Notes: generated by a model from the letters alone, not told the origin. DNA of 64,000 bases from Wolbachia endosymbiont of Ctenocephalides felis wCfeF (GCA_028571325.1 CP116767.1:339150-403149); one strand, 5' to 3'; shown: positions 20,286 to 30,530, numbered from the stretch's first letter. Numbers and translations are program-made.

Positions 20286-20790
20286 ACAAAAGTGGAAAAA
20301 AGCTATCCAACAAAAACAAAAAACTACTTGACAAATTCTTTCAACCCCCTTATCATAGTATTGAAGCTATTATTTATCTTCAGTCTGTGCAGATTAAATG
20401 AGAAAAAAACTTAGCATATTTGGCGTCTCATGTTTAATTTTTCGCACTATGTGCACTGCATGTCTTTTTAAAACTTCTGTTTTTTTACCTATACAAGCTC
20501 AAACGCGCTTATAAGTCGTTTAAGACATCAAAAACGCCAATATCATAAGATAGATAGTGAATAACTAGCTACTCGGGGTTTCTTTTGCTTTTTTTCTGCT
20601 TAGTGAGTTTCTTAAACGTTTATGGCTAAGGTTAAGTTGCATTAAAAAGCAGCTAAGTCGCATTTATTAAGCGCTTAGGATAAAAAAACGCCAACATTTC
20701 GACACAAAAGTAAATAATTAGCCACCACGGGGTTTCTTTTGCTTTTTTTCTTCATTTGGTAAATTTTTTAATACTTATTGCTAAAGTAGT
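20260..20790 (+). repeat. Intergenic repeat B
   Basis: Fills the gap after the ankyrin-type gene. The promoter is at 20328. Conserved blocks downstream are TATCTTCAGTCTGTGCAGAT, GGCGTCTCATGTTTAA, GCACTATGTGCA (hairpin-forming), CGCTTATAAGTCGTTTAAGA, and two copies of a block that ends GGGGTTTCTTTTGCTTTTTT (about 20575 and 20735). The tandem terminal blocks suggest a duplicated 3' part. No conserved ORF. The remainder to 20880 is palindromic-repeat debris. Confidence 0.82.
20328..20356 (+). promoter_or_regulatory. Sigma-70 type promoter of repeat B
   Basis: TTGACA at 20328-20333, 17 bp, TATCAT at 20351-20356. Confidence 0.72.
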
Positions 20791-20794
20791 ATCT

Positions 20795-20878
20795 TGGATC
20801 TCAGTGTCAGCTACTCGGATGACAAAAAAAGGAGACGTTGAGATGACAAGAAGAGGGTGCTGGCATGACACCATTGGA
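20795..20878. repeat. Degenerate palindromic repeat before the ispG 3' end
   Basis: CTTGGATCTCAGTGTCAGCT then CTCGGATGACA, and further partial GATGACA and GGCATGACA arms. It matches the GGATCCCAGTG...GGGATGACA repeat with decay. Confidence 0.6.
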
Positions 20879-20881
20879 TAG

Positions 20882-22156
20882 TTATGTGTAATGCTCCTTC
20901 ACATAATTATCAATAATTGTCTTAAATTCTCCAAAGATGTTATTGCCTTGTAAAGTTTTAAAGTATTTGCCGTCTTTATAAACTGCTGAAACGGGCTTTT
21001 CTCCATATCCAGGTAAGCTGATTCCCAAATTTGCGTGTTTACTTTCTCCAGGGCCATTTACAATGCATCCCATAACAGCAATACTCATATGCTCCACACC
21101 TGGGTTGTGTTTCTTCCAAGTCGGCATGCGAATTTTTATGTAATCATTTACTTCTTCGGTTAATATCCGAAAACGATCACTATTTGTGCGCCCACATCCA
21201 GGACATGAGCTGACTTGAGGATTAAAGTGGCGTAAGCCTATGGATTGCAATATTTCTTGACACACTGTCACTTCGTTAGTTCGTGATTCGCCAGGGCGTT
21301 GAGTTAAAGAAGCACGTATCGTGTCTCCAATACCATTTTGTAATAAGTAAGTAAGCCCTGCCGTAGTATTTATCACGCCTTTGTTGCCCATACCAGCTTC
21401 AGTTAAGCCCAAGTGCAAAGCATAATTGGAGGGTTTTGCAAGCGCTGTGTAAACTGAGATTAAATCTTGCACCCTACTAACCTTACACGAAATGATTATT
21501 TTATCCGCGCTGAGGCCAATTTCTTCAGCCTTCTGTGCACTGCTCAGAGCTGACATTACAAGTGCCTTGCGCAATACAACATCAGAAGGTTTTGGATTAC
21601 TAGACAAGGAGTTCTCATCCATTAGTTTTTGTGAAAGGTACTTATCAAGGCTGCCCCAATTTACTCCAATTCTAATCGGAATGTCGTGCTTTATTGCATA
21701 CTCTATAACCCTTTCAAATTTTTCATCACGTTTGTTGCCAAAGCCTATATTGCCTGGATTTATCCTAATTTTACCCAGCATCTTGATATTGTCTGGATAA
21801 TCTTGAACCAGCCTGTCAAGCTCATATTGCCCACAACCTACCAGTATCTTACCGTCGAAGCCTTCTTTATTCAACTCCTCTACTATATAAGGTATTGCTT
21901 TTGCTACTTCCTCTGAATTCAAAGCAATTCTTACCAACTCCGAACCCGCATGCGCTAGTTCCATTACTTCTTTTGCATATTGCTTAGCACTGCTTGTTAT
22001 GTTGTCAGGATCTATGTGTACACCAAGTGCCATGGATTGAACAACTATAGGATTATTTCCACCTACCTTCACTTGTCCAACTTTTACAGTATGAGTCTTA
22101 TGTCGAGAGATGGGTTCATTACTCAAGTTATAATTTACCAAATCCTCATTCAACAT
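20882..22156 (-). CDS. ispG: 4-hydroxy-3-methylbut-2-enyl diphosphate synthase (flavodoxin)
   Basis: [4Fe-4S] enzyme of the MEP isoprenoid pathway converting MEcPP to HMBPP. The TIM-barrel half opens with [19 protein letters not shown]. The cluster ligands are in SSCPGCGRT and [10 protein letters not shown]. The 424 residues are normal. The next gene upstream on this strand starts about 16 bp before it, so the two may be co-transcribed. It feeds isoprenoid precursors to the polyprenyl synthase near 59 kb. Confidence 0.96.
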   Translation of the reverse strand: MLNEDLVNYNLSNEPISRHKTHTVKVGQVKVGGNNPIVVQSMALGVHIDPDNITSSAKQYAKEVMELAHAGSELVRIALNSEEVAKAIPYIVEELNKEGFDGKILVGCGQYELDRLVQDYPDNIKMLGKIRINPGNIGFGNKRDEKFERVIEYAIKHDIPIRIGVNWGSLDKYLSQKLMDENSLSSNPKPSDVVLRKALVMSALSSAQKAEEIGLSADKIIISCKVSRVQDLISVYTALAKPSNYALHLGLTEAGMGNKGVINTTAGLTYLLQNGIGDTIRASLTQRPGESRTNEVTVCQEILQSIGLRHFNPQVSSCPGCGRTNSDRFRILTEEVNDYIKIRMPTWKKHNPGVEHMSIAVMGCIVNGPGESKHANLGISLPGYGEKPVSAVYKDGKYFKTLQGNNIFGEFKTIIDNYVKEHYT

Positions 22157-22172
22157 GTCATTAACGACTAAC

Positions 22173-22799
22173 CTATTTTGCTGTATCAGCTACACTTCCA
22201 AATGAATCCGAACCGTTCAAGCTGTGCTGCGTCACGTTATTTAGATCGGCAATGGAATCACGTGAGCATGTTTTTTTTGATGGAGTGTCTTTTATAGTAA
22301 CATTTATAGGGGAAATTTTTTTCTCTCGTGTTGTAGTAGCCTTCTTTCTTTCCTGTCGTTTGCTTTCAAGTTGCTCGCCTTCATATTGAGTTTGGTCTAT
22401 GAATACAGCCCCTCTCAGGCGTGTGATGTTGATGCCATGCTGATTTACCATAGCATCCTCTTCATCTTCGACTATACAAGCTTCCATGTCGCTTGGTTTA
22501 TTACTAAGGAGAGCAATTTTTTTTTCTTTTAGTTTCTTGGCTAGGTTTTCTTTGTCTATGTTAGCATTAGCTCGGCCTTGCAACTTTTTTTTCTTTAGAA
22601 GTTCCCTGCGCTTTTCATATAGTCTATATGACTCAGCAAAATCCTCATCTTCATGAAAGTTTGTACCGCCAGGATTACCTTGTGGTACATATTTCTTACT
22701 AAGTTTCACCTTAGATTTAGCTTCAGTATCATGTGAAACAAAAAGACTAAAACCCAAAAACATTAATATCAATAAAACTTCAGAAAAAATCCTAAGCAT
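22173..22799 (-). CDS. Hypothetical exported charged protein
   Basis: 208 residues. An N-terminal hydrophobic segment (about residues 5-22, ending in a DTEAK-like cleavage region) looks like a signal peptide. The rest is highly charged, with Lys/Glu-rich helices ([14 protein letters not shown]) and a low-complexity tail. I recognise no domain. It sits just upstream of ispG, on the same strand. Likely periplasmic or secreted; function unknown. Confidence 0.65.
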   Translation of the reverse strand: MLRIFSEVLLILMFLGFSLFVSHDTEAKSKVKLSKKYVPQGNPGGTNFHEDEDFAESYRLYEKRRELLKKKKLQGRANANIDKENLAKKLKEKKIALLSNKPSDMEACIVEDEEDAMVNQHGINITRLRGAVFIDQTQYEGEQLESKRQERKKATTTREKKISPINVTIKDTPSKKTCSRDSIADLNNVTQHSLNGSDSFGSVADTAK

Positions 22800-23054
22800 A
22801 TGGCGCTATAGTAAATACTATCTTTTAAAAAATAACAATTAACGGGCTTTAAGTAAACCAGAATTTTTACTAATTTTGTAATGAATGGTGATTTCATATT
22901 CAATTAACACAGGCAAGATTTATATTTTTTAAATATTTATATGCATCTTTCTCACTTATCTAATTCCTGTTTTTCTTTTTATTAATATATTAAGAAAAAA
23001 GTTGACTTTGTACCTAAAATAATATAAAATTGAATAATAGATAGTGAGGAAACA

Positions 23055-24506
23055 ATGTTAATATTTGAAAAAGTTAAGAAATATTTATTAGGAAAACCCA
23101 AATCAGTGTCAGAAGAACACAAGAAAGATTTAATAGAAAAATTCAAATATGCTGCCAGAGAATTTGGTAAAGCTGGTACTCGATCTGACCACCAAGCAGT
23201 ACCCAAGGAGCAGCAGCTCTCTATTGATTTGGGTAATAAAAAAATTTTCGGCGTTGTAAATAAGGTTTTGAATTGGTTAGAGAACACATTCAAACACCTC
23301 TTCCCTCGTTATGACTATTCTTCAGAAATAGGAACTAAAGAAAGGAAGATTTTTGGAAGTAATGCAAGGGTTAAGTATTTCACTCCAGAAGAGCAGGCGG
23401 AGCATACTAAAATTGCTTACAAAGGAAGATTGTATGCAGACTTAATTCCAGAAACGAAAGGCAATAAGTTGAAAGGCTTTAAGGGCAGACCATATGATAC
23501 AGCCGGTGAGATTAGTAAAGGAGAGAAAGATTGTGTAGCTTATGTAATCACACTTGATGGAAAGTTAGTAACTCGTCAACATATTAATGTCAATGAAGGT
23601 GAATTGGCTTGCCGTCATTCAACTCTTGCAGGTGGTAAGCCAGTTTTGTGCTCTGGTTTAATGAAAGTAGTAGATGGTAAGATAACTTATATAGACAACA
23701 ACAGCGGACATTATAAACCAGAGCCAGCAAATTTATACAAGGCAGTGAAAAAATTAGAAGGTTTATTTGCAAAAGATGCAAAAGTTGTTTGTTTACCATA
23801 TTGGGTCAGCTTACAAAAACAAATTCCGCTTGTACGTAAAATTGTTCCAACTAAGCAAGAACCGATAGAGGAATTCCTAAGTAGGATGGAGCAGAAAGGA
23901 AAAGACGGGTTGACTAAATATGAGAGGTATTTTAAGAGGGTAAAAGAATGTAATGAACAATATGAACAAAAGTTGTCTATCGCAAGTTATAAGTCACCTA
24001 CAAATGAACCGCTTTATAAACCAACTATGCATAAAAAGCACAAGTTGAAGTACTCTGAGTATATCAATTTACACCTTAAATTTTTGAAAGAGTTCGATGA
24101 AAGTCCCAAAGTGAAAACAATGACAGTAGAACACTCAATAAGAAAGATCATTGGTGCAAATTATGGCCATAAACCAAAAATTGATATTCAATATAATGAA
24201 AAGGAAGCTGTGGGTGTTAATGTAATTTTTCGCTACAAAGATGATTGTGATGAATTTATCAAACTTCTAGATCTTAAAAAGCATAACTATATTTGCACAC
24301 CTCATCAAGATGAGAAAGCAGTTGATGTGCTTCTTAAATATACAAATGATGAAAAAGACATAGCTATTATAAAGAAATCAATGCCCAACAAGCGTACAGT
24401 TTTTATGAGCAAAGACCAAGCTAATGAATTTATAAAAAACACTTTAGAAATTAAGATAGATAGTGTTGAACAACTGAGAAATACAGTAGCTGCAAAAACC
24501 GCCTAG
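23055..24506 (+). CDS. Hypothetical protein with a toxin-like HSxLxGGxPV...SGHYKP motif
   Basis: 483 residues starting at an ATG after GAGGA. No signal peptide or clear membrane segment. The central region (about 170-245) contains RHSTLAGGKPVLCSG, then VVDGKITYIDNNSGHYKP. This pattern resembles a motif I associate with C-terminal domains of bacterial toxins and effectors (His-Ser, glycine-rich strand, Asn-x-SGHY-x-P). The last 120 residues are an alpha/beta region without a name I can give. It ends 4 bp inside the murB 3' end, tail to tail. An effector role is speculation from the motif and the organism. Confidence 0.6.
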   Translation: MLIFEKVKKYLLGKPKSVSEEHKKDLIEKFKYAAREFGKAGTRSDHQAVPKEQQLSIDLGNKKIFGVVNKVLNWLENTFKHLFPRYDYSSEIGTKERKIFGSNARVKYFTPEEQAEHTKIAYKGRLYADLIPETKGNKLKGFKGRPYDTAGEISKGEKDCVAYVITLDGKLVTRQHINVNEGELACRHSTLAGGKPVLCSGLMKVVDGKITYIDNNSGHYKPEPANLYKAVKKLEGLFAKDAKVVCLPYWVSLQKQIPLVRKIVPTKQEPIEEFLSRMEQKGKDGLTKYERYFKRVKECNEQYEQKLSIASYKSPTNEPLYKPTMHKKHKLKYSEYINLHLKFLKEFDESPKVKTMTVEHSIRKIIGANYGHKPKIDIQYNEKEAVGVNVIFRYKDDCDEFIKLLDLKKHNYICTPHQDEKAVDVLLKYTNDEKDIAIIKKSMPNKRTVFMSKDQANEFIKNTLEIKIDSVEQLRNTVAAKTA

Positions 24507-25390
24507 TAGCTACCTAAAACCCTTATTTCCCACTCAAGTTCAACGTTAAACTTATCTCTCACTGCATCTCTTACCTTGTTGCCAAGGTTTTCTAAGTCAG
24601 ATGCAGTTGCATTATTGTAGTTGAGCAGAAAATTACAATGTTTCTTAGAAATTTTAGCTCCACCGTTATCTAACCCTCGACAGCCGGATTTATCAATCAA
24701 TTCCCATGCTTGGTAGTCTTTTGGATTTTTGAATATGCAACCAGCAGTTTTCCCTCTTATTGGTTGGCTTTTGTTTTTTTTATCGATAATTTCCTTTAGC
24801 CTACGCAATATAATCTCGTGCTCTGAACTTACCCCTTTAAACTCAGCTTCAACAAAAATCCACCGTCCTCTCAAATTATGCCCACGGTAAAAATAACCCA
24901 TCTCTTCGCTGGAGAATTCATATAGATTTCCATCTTCTAAGTTCACTGCTTTTATCGACTGTACAACACTTGCGATATCACTACCATACGCACCTGCATT
25001 CATTTCTAGGCCACCGCCAACTGTGCCTGGAATTCCAACCAAAAACTCAAGTCCACTAATTTGTTGCTCCCCGGCAAAGTAAGCGAGATTGCCAAGTAGC
25101 ACAGCACCACCTGCAACAATAGAATTGCTACCTTTACATTTAATATACGCAAACTCCTTACCCAATTTCACTGTTATGCCTCGAATGCCACTATCTCGCA
25201 CTATTATGTTGGATGTTGCACCGACAACGTTAATTGGCAATTCAGTATTTTTAATCAAGTATGTTAAATCTTCAATATCACGTGGTTTAAACAATACATC
25301 AGCTTGTCCACCGACATTCAACCACGTCATTTTAGACATCGGAACATTATAGCGATAGATTCCACGTACTTTAGGTAAGCTTATAAGCAT
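24503..25390 (-). CDS. murB: UDP-N-acetylenolpyruvoylglucosamine reductase
   Basis: FAD enzyme that reduces the MurA product to UDP-MurNAc with NADPH. TWLNVGGQADVLFKP and the VVGATSNIIVRDSGI region form the FAD fold. GIPGTVGGGLEMNAGAYG is the substrate loop, and AGCIFKNP the catalytic Ser/Cys region, here with Cys. The 295 residues are normal. It overlaps the hemC 3' end by about 10 bp, both on the minus strand. Confidence 0.95.
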   Translation of the reverse strand: MLISLPKVRGIYRYNVPMSKMTWLNVGGQADVLFKPRDIEDLTYLIKNTELPINVVGATSNIIVRDSGIRGITVKLGKEFAYIKCKGSNSIVAGGAVLLGNLAYFAGEQQISGLEFLVGIPGTVGGGLEMNAGAYGSDIASVVQSIKAVNLEDGNLYEFSSEEMGYFYRGHNLRGRWIFVEAEFKGVSSEHEIILRRLKEIIDKKNKSQPIRGKTAGCIFKNPKDYQAWELIDKSGCRGLDNGGAKISKKHCNFLLNYNNATASDLENLGNKVRDAVRDKFNVELEWEIRVLGSY

Positions 25391-26259
25391 TTTGATTTCA
25401 ACTCTAATCCTGCATCCATACCCATTTTTTCTGCATCTTCTGCAAATGAAGTGCGCTCAGTAAAGTATATGTTTTTTTCGTCTGCTAACATACAACGAAG
25501 ATGTAGCATATTCTCACTCACATATTCTGCCAAAGCTGCAAGTGGTGTAAAGCATGAACCATTTACTGTCTTCATGAAGCTACGTTCCGATTTTGCCCTT
25601 ATAAAAGACATATTATTATTAATTTTCTCTAAAAGATCGATAATTTTTACATCATTTTTTCGACATTGAATGCAAATCGCCCCCTGCCCTACTGCACTTA
25701 ACATGATTTTTGGTGATAATACCTCTGTAACTAAGTGATGCTTTTTTAACCTTATGAGCCCTGCTTCAGCTAGAATTATTCCATCAAAACTATGATTTTG
25801 CAATCTAGTTGTCACATTTCCACGAAGTGGCACTATATTTAGATCTGGTCTGAAATTTAGCAGCTGAACTTTTCTTCTTATTGAGGAAGTTGCAATCAAT
25901 GCTCGTTGTGGCAAAGACTCAAGGCTATTATATTTATTAGAAATAAACGTGTCGCATGGACTTAGCCTCTCTAAAACACAAGGAATTGCTAAATCTTTCG
26001 AGAAAAATGCAGGCACATCCTTTAGTGAATGAACTGCCATATCTATATTATTCTCAAGTAGTTCATTCTCAATTTCTTTGAGGAACAGTCCTTTGCCTCC
26101 TATTTCGGCGAGGTTTGTATTGGTATACTTGTCACCAGAAGTTTTTATTTCAATGATCTCAGCAGATAAACCAGGAAAAGAGCCCAGCAACTTTTGTTTT
26201 GCCTCTAAAGCTTGAGCAATCGCAAGGCTGCTTCCTCTGGTACCTATTTTGATTAACAT
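25381..26259 (-). CDS. hemC: Hydroxymethylbilane synthase (porphobilinogen deaminase)
   Basis: Joins four porphobilinogens into hydroxymethylbilane for haem synthesis. IGTRGSSLAIAQA is the family start, AVHSLKDVP the substrate-binding stretch, and the dipyrromethane-binding Cys is in NGSCFTPLAA. 292 residues. The gene overlaps murB, which suggests joint transcription. The short C-terminal domain is as in related genomes. Confidence 0.95.
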   Translation of the reverse strand: MLIKIGTRGSSLAIAQALEAKQKLLGSFPGLSAEIIEIKTSGDKYTNTNLAEIGGKGLFLKEIENELLENNIDMAVHSLKDVPAFFSKDLAIPCVLERLSPCDTFISNKYNSLESLPQRALIATSSIRRKVQLLNFRPDLNIVPLRGNVTTRLQNHSFDGIILAEAGLIRLKKHHLVTEVLSPKIMLSAVGQGAICIQCRKNDVKIIDLLEKINNNMSFIRAKSERSFMKTVNGSCFTPLAALAEYVSENMLHLRCMLADEKNIYFTERTSFAEDAEKMGMDAGLELKSKCL

Positions 26260-26354
26260 GTGTGTAGCTATTAAAATTTCTTAGGTGCAGTATCCCTAAG
26301 TAATGTGACACGAAATATTATAGAATTCAAGTCTGTGATCGTCAGATCCATAAG

Positions 26355-26440
26355 TTGCATTATCTGCATTGTATCAGCATACTATAAGGATAATATAATG
26401 CAGATATTATGCCGATGAAGTTTGCACCAAACTATGCAAT
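26355..26440 (+). promoter_or_regulatory. fic upstream region with inverted repeat, repeated downstream
   Basis: GCATTATCTGCAT at about 26357 and its imperfect reverse ATGCAGATATTATGC near 26398 flank an AT-rich stretch with TATAAG/TAATAT promoter-like blocks, just before the fic start. This is typical of an autoregulatory operator. An 86-bp segment from here recurs at 27552-27637 without indels. Confidence 0.55.
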
Positions 26441-27497
26441 TACCTCCAAGATTGCTAGCTGTCTTATGAGAATCGAAGCAGCAAAAGAAAAAGTGTTGCA
26501 TTTGCCACTCACTGTATCAATGCTTTCATCTCTTCGTGAAACTGCACAGCTCTATACCACACACTATTCCACTATGATTGAAGGAAACCGACTTGAGCCT
26601 AAACAGATTGAAGAGATTTTAAAACATAAAGGTCACTTCCCAAAGTATCAGAGAGATGAAAATGAGGTTAAAGGATATTATGCAGCTTTAACTCAAATTG
26701 AACAATGGGCAGCAAGGGAAATACCTATTACTGAGAAAACTATCCAAACACTGCATGCCCTAGTAATGGCAGGTGGAAAACCTAAGGTGAAATCAACCCC
26801 TTATCGAGATGGTCAAAATGTTATTCGTGACAGTCGCACACGTGCAATAATTTATATGCCACCAGAAGCAAAGGATGTGCCAAAGCTCATGAGCAGTATG
26901 GTAGATTGGATCCGTGACAGTGAACAAGTGCCTTGCCCAATTATTGCAGGTATCGTGCATTATCAATTTGTAACAATTCACCCTTACTATGATGGTAATG
27001 GTCGTACTGCGAGATTGCTGACTACATTAATTTTACACCTTGGTGGATATGACCTAAAGGGACTTTACTCATTGGAAGAATATTACGCTAAAAATCTTGG
27101 GGCGTATTACGAAGCAATCAGTATAGGCCCATCGCATAACTACTATATGGGACGAGCTGAAGCAGATATTACTAAGTGGGTGGATTATTTTATAGAAGGA
27201 ATGGCAAATTCATTTGAGAACGTGTTGCAGCGTATAAATGAAGAAGGGTACAGAACTGACCAGACTGATCTCATACGTAAGCTTGACCCTAAACAGCGTA
27301 GAGCTCTTGAGCTCTTCGGGGAATTTTCCACTATCACAGCTAGTCAAATAGGCAAATTATTTAATTTTAAACCTCGTACTAGTGCGCAACTTTGTAAAAA
27401 GTGGGTAGAAATGGGATTTATTGAAGTTGTAGACTTTTCCAACAGAGGAAGAAAATACAAGCTTAGCAAGCAATATGAAGATTTGATCTCAAACTAA
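26409..27497 (+). CDS. Fic/DOC family protein (probable AMP-transferase, class II)
   Basis: 362 residues. The Fic core motif HPYYDGNGRTARLL (near residue 196) contains all catalytic residues (His, Asp, Gly-Asn-Gly-Arg, Arg). The N-terminal STMIEGN fits the inhibitory [S/T]xxxE[G/N] helix of class II Fic proteins, so the enzyme is likely autoinhibited in cis. The C-terminal part (about 290-360) has a winged-helix-like DNA-binding region, consistent with self-regulation through the operator upstream. It starts at ATG 26409 (or 26415). Substrate unknown; host or bacterial targets are possible. Confidence 0.9.
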   Translation: MPMKFAPNYAITSKIASCLMRIEAAKEKVLHLPLTVSMLSSLRETAQLYTTHYSTMIEGNRLEPKQIEEILKHKGHFPKYQRDENEVKGYYAALTQIEQWAAREIPITEKTIQTLHALVMAGGKPKVKSTPYRDGQNVIRDSRTRAIIYMPPEAKDVPKLMSSMVDWIRDSEQVPCPIIAGIVHYQFVTIHPYYDGNGRTARLLTTLILHLGGYDLKGLYSLEEYYAKNLGAYYEAISIGPSHNYYMGRAEADITKWVDYFIEGMANSFENVLQRINEEGYRTDQTDLIRKLDPKQRRALELFGEFSTITASQIGKLFNFKPRTSAQLCKKWVEMGFIEVVDFSNRGRKYKLSKQYEDLISN

Positions 27498-27551
27498 CCG
27501 AAGCATTAATTGAAGAAATCAGAGTTGCTTTGAAAGAGTTGTTTGTAAATG

Positions 27552-27637
27552 TTGCATTATCTGCATTTTATCAGCACAATACAAAAGTAATATAATGCAG
27601 ATATTATGCCGATAAAGTTTACACCAAACTAAGCAAT
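27552..27637 (+). repeat. Direct repeat of the fic promoter and start region
   Basis: Matches 26355-26440 with about 10-12 substitutions and no indels. It includes the same operator-like arms and an ATG (27606) that now opens only an 8-codon frame ending in TAA at 27630. It is a relic of a second fic gene copy or of a duplication. Confidence 0.75.
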
Positions 27638-27785
27638 TTTTGTGTTAAAACTTGCTTAAATTCCCGCGACAATGTTATATATTTTGATTCTGTCTATTTT
27701 AAGCAAGGTTGATAAGCTCTTTTATTCGAAACATGTCTTAAAATCAAATTTTTTAGGTAGAAGACCAATAACCAACAGCAAATTC

Positions 27786-28144
27786 TTAACCTGTTTGCAC
27801 AGTATTGACATCCAAGAACCTGTCTTGAAAGGAGTTAAGCGCCAATTTAGCAAGCATAATGGTAATCATATTAAAGTAAATATTAGCTTTTGAAGTGAGA
27901 GAAGAATGCTCGTAATCTTTGCTCATGCGCCTAAAATTGGAAAGCCAAGCAAACGTTCTTTCAATAATCCAACGTTTACCTTGAATCCTGTATCAACTAA
28001 TTTCCTGGCGATTGTTAATAAACAGCAGTTTTGTAATTTGCCTGTGTATCCTTGGCCAACAAAAAACTTACACAAAGTTGGAGCTTTTTGTTTAGCCTGA
28101 GTAAAAAGATTTAGAGCACCATCACGATCTCTGGGACTGTACAT
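27786..28144 (-). pseudogene. IS5-family transposase remnant
   Basis: Minus-strand frames encode QGYTGKLQN (a GGYRG-type block near the catalytic Asp) and, after a frame change near 27930, [18 protein letters not shown] followed by a helix-rich tail to TAA at 27786. This is the C-terminal pattern of IS5-type transposases. The 5' two-thirds is missing and the frame is broken. It is a decayed insertion. Confidence 0.65.
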
Positions 28145-28213
28145 CTAAGACTTGATGTTTATCACATATTTAACTAATCTTTATTACAGTTGTAAAAAAC
28201 AACTTTAGCTTTT

Positions 28214-29563
28214 ATGAAAACTGTATATGTATGTCAATCCTGTGGTCATAGCACTGGCAGGTGGGTAGGAAGGTGCATTGCGTGTGATAATTGGGATACG
28301 GTTGTTGAGGAAATAGTCGTAAGAACAGAAACAAAAAGTACATCTGCGCCAATTTCAATAAAGGCGTTATCGGATGATGAAATTGTTACCCCGGATCGTC
28401 TTTTGACGGGAATAGAAGAGTTGGATAGAGTTTTTGGTGGTGGTATTGTTAAAGGTGCAAGCATTTTAATTGGTGGCGAACCTGGAATTGGGAAATCTAC
28501 CCTTTTGCTTAGAATTGCAGCTAGCGTTGCACAACTTTCCTCTCTCGAGTGTCTCTATGTATCTGGCGAGGAATCTTTGGAACAAGTGAGCCTCAGAGCA
28601 AAACGCCTTAAGATAAATGAGCCTAAAATTAAGCTTTTGTCTACAGTATCTTTAGCTGATGTAGTGACAACGATAAGAGAAAATAGAAATATAAAATTCT
28701 TAATTATTGACTCCATACAAACGATGTATGATAGCAAAATTACATCAGCACCAGGGACTGTGAATCAGGTTCGCACTTGTGCCCATGAATTAACTATTCT
28801 TGCAAAACAACATGGTGTTTCCCTCTTAGTAGTTGGTCATATAACTAAGGATGGGCAAATAGCTGGACCTAAAACTTTGGAACATATGGTGGACACAGTG
28901 CTGTATTTTGAAGGTGAAAATAGCAATCAATACCGCATTTTGCGTGCTATTAAAAATAGATTCGGTCCTGCAAATGAAATTGGTATTTTTGAGATGTCTG
29001 AAGCAGGACTTGTACCTATCGATAATCCATCATCATTATTTCTAGCAGGAAATATTGATGATAGAAAAGTTGTTGGCAGTGCTGTATTTGCAGGAATTGA
29101 GGGTTCAAGACCAATTTTGATGGAAGTTCAAGCATTGATAGCAGGAACGAACATGGAAAATCCAAGAAGAGCAGTGGTTGGATGGGATATTAATCGATTA
29201 GCCATGATCATTGCAGTATTAAATGCTCGTTGTGAGATGTCTTTACACAAAAAAGAAGTGTATCTGAACATCGCGGGAGGACTGAAAATACAAGAGCCAT
29301 CGGCTGATCTTGCTGTTGCTGCTTCCCTTTTTTCAAGCATAGTAAATTTACCGCTGCCAACTTCTTCAATAATTTGTGGCGAAGTTGCACTTTCAGGCGA
29401 GATTAGAAACATCTCACATGCTGACCTGAGGCTCAAAGAAGCACAAAAACTGGGGTTTAAAAAAGCGATTATGCCTAAAAATGGCAACTATTCTTCTCAC
29501 GATATTGAAATAATTAGGCTTGGTCACATAAAGGAGTTAAGAGATATCTTCAATCACAGTTAA
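28214..29563 (+). CDS. radA: DNA repair protein RadA (Sms)
   Basis: RecA-like ATPase that assists branch migration in recombination. The zinc finger is CQSCGHSTGRWVGRC plus IACDNW. Walker A is GGEPGIGKST, KNRFGP is the RadA signature, and the C-terminal Lon-like domain runs from about residue 270. The 449 residues are standard. Its end overlaps the ftsY 3' end by about 14 bp, tail to tail. Confidence 0.96.
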   Translation: MKTVYVCQSCGHSTGRWVGRCIACDNWDTVVEEIVVRTETKSTSAPISIKALSDDEIVTPDRLLTGIEELDRVFGGGIVKGASILIGGEPGIGKSTLLLRIAASVAQLSSLECLYVSGEESLEQVSLRAKRLKINEPKIKLLSTVSLADVVTTIRENRNIKFLIIDSIQTMYDSKITSAPGTVNQVRTCAHELTILAKQHGVSLLVVGHITKDGQIAGPKTLEHMVDTVLYFEGENSNQYRILRAIKNRFGPANEIGIFEMSEAGLVPIDNPSSLFLAGNIDDRKVVGSAVFAGIEGSRPILMEVQALIAGTNMENPRRAVVGWDINRLAMIIAVLNARCEMSLHKKEVYLNIAGGLKIQEPSADLAVAASLFSSIVNLPLPTSSIICGEVALSGEIRNISHADLRLKEAQKLGFKKAIMPKNGNYSSHDIEIIRLGHIKELRDIFNHS

Positions 29564-30461
29564 ATAGTGCTTCAGCAAATTCTTTACTAGTAAACTCCCT
29601 AAGATCCTCTATACCTTCGCCAATTCCTATAGCATGCAGCTTTACCTTATAAGCTTCCGCAAGTCCAATCACTACTCCGCCCTTAGCAGTACCATCTAGC
29701 TTTGTTACAATTAGCCCAGTAACATTTACCATCTTACTAAACGCCTCTAGTTGGCTATAAGCATTTTGGCCGGTGGTTGCATCAAGAACTAAAATAACAT
29801 CATGAGGAGCAGTATCATCCAACTTCTTTATCGTTCTATATATTTTTGATAACTCCTCCATAAGATTCACGTTATTTTGTAGCCTGCCTGCTGTATCAAT
29901 CAAAACAACATCAACGTTCTCTTTTATAGCTTGGCTTACAGCTCTATATGCCACGCTTGCGGAATCGCTACCGTACTCTCCAGTAACAACGGAGCAACCA
30001 GAACGTTCTGCCCAAATATTTAACTGTTCACTAGCAGCAGCTCTGAATGTGTCACACGCAACAAGCATAACGGATTTTCCCATCTCCTTATATTTGTACG
30101 CGAGCTTGCCTATTGTTGTGGTTTTACCATTACCATTCACTCCGCATACCATTATTATATGTGGTTTTTTGTTTAAAATTAGCGGTTGCACAGCAGGGTT
30201 CAATATCGATTCTATTTCGCTCATTAGCTGCTGTGTGATAATGTTATGCTCAACTTCCTTGTCAAACTTGATGCTTGTGAGCCTATCGATAATCGACTTA
30301 GAAGTTTTATGACCGATGTCCATGCTAATTAGCAACTCTTCCAGCTCATCTAGAAGCGACTGATCTAATTTTTTTTTGCCAGAAAAAATACTCTTTACTC
30401 CATCGCTAAAGCGCGAAGAGGTTTTCAACAGGCCTTTATAAAGATTACCAAACAAACTCAA
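29550..30461 (-). CDS. ftsY: Signal recognition particle receptor FtsY
   Basis: GTPase that docks SRP-bound ribosomes at the inner membrane. NG-domain motifs are GVNGNGKTTTIGKLA (P-loop), DTFRAAASEQL, DTAGR and TKLDGTAKGG. Its 303 residues lack the long acidic A domain, as in other alphaproteobacterial endosymbionts; the membrane anchor is the short N-terminal helix. Confidence 0.96.
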   Translation of the reverse strand: MSLFGNLYKGLLKTSSRFSDGVKSIFSGKKKLDQSLLDELEELLISMDIGHKTSKSIIDRLTSIKFDKEVEHNIITQQLMSEIESILNPAVQPLILNKKPHIIMVCGVNGNGKTTTIGKLAYKYKEMGKSVMLVACDTFRAAASEQLNIWAERSGCSVVTGEYGSDSASVAYRAVSQAIKENVDVVLIDTAGRLQNNVNLMEELSKIYRTIKKLDDTAPHDVILVLDATTGQNAYSQLEAFSKMVNVTGLIVTKLDGTAKGGVVIGLAEAYKVKLHAIGIGEGIEDLREFTSKEFAEALFNCD

Positions 30462-30530
30462 GGGAGTACTCCTTTTAAAATTACAAACTTAATATAGAGA
30501 ATGACACGCACTACGTGTATTTGTAAAGTT

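Noticed and set aside
27906..28100. 64-codon plus-strand ORF
   Set aside because: Antisense to the recognisable IS5 transposase remnant.
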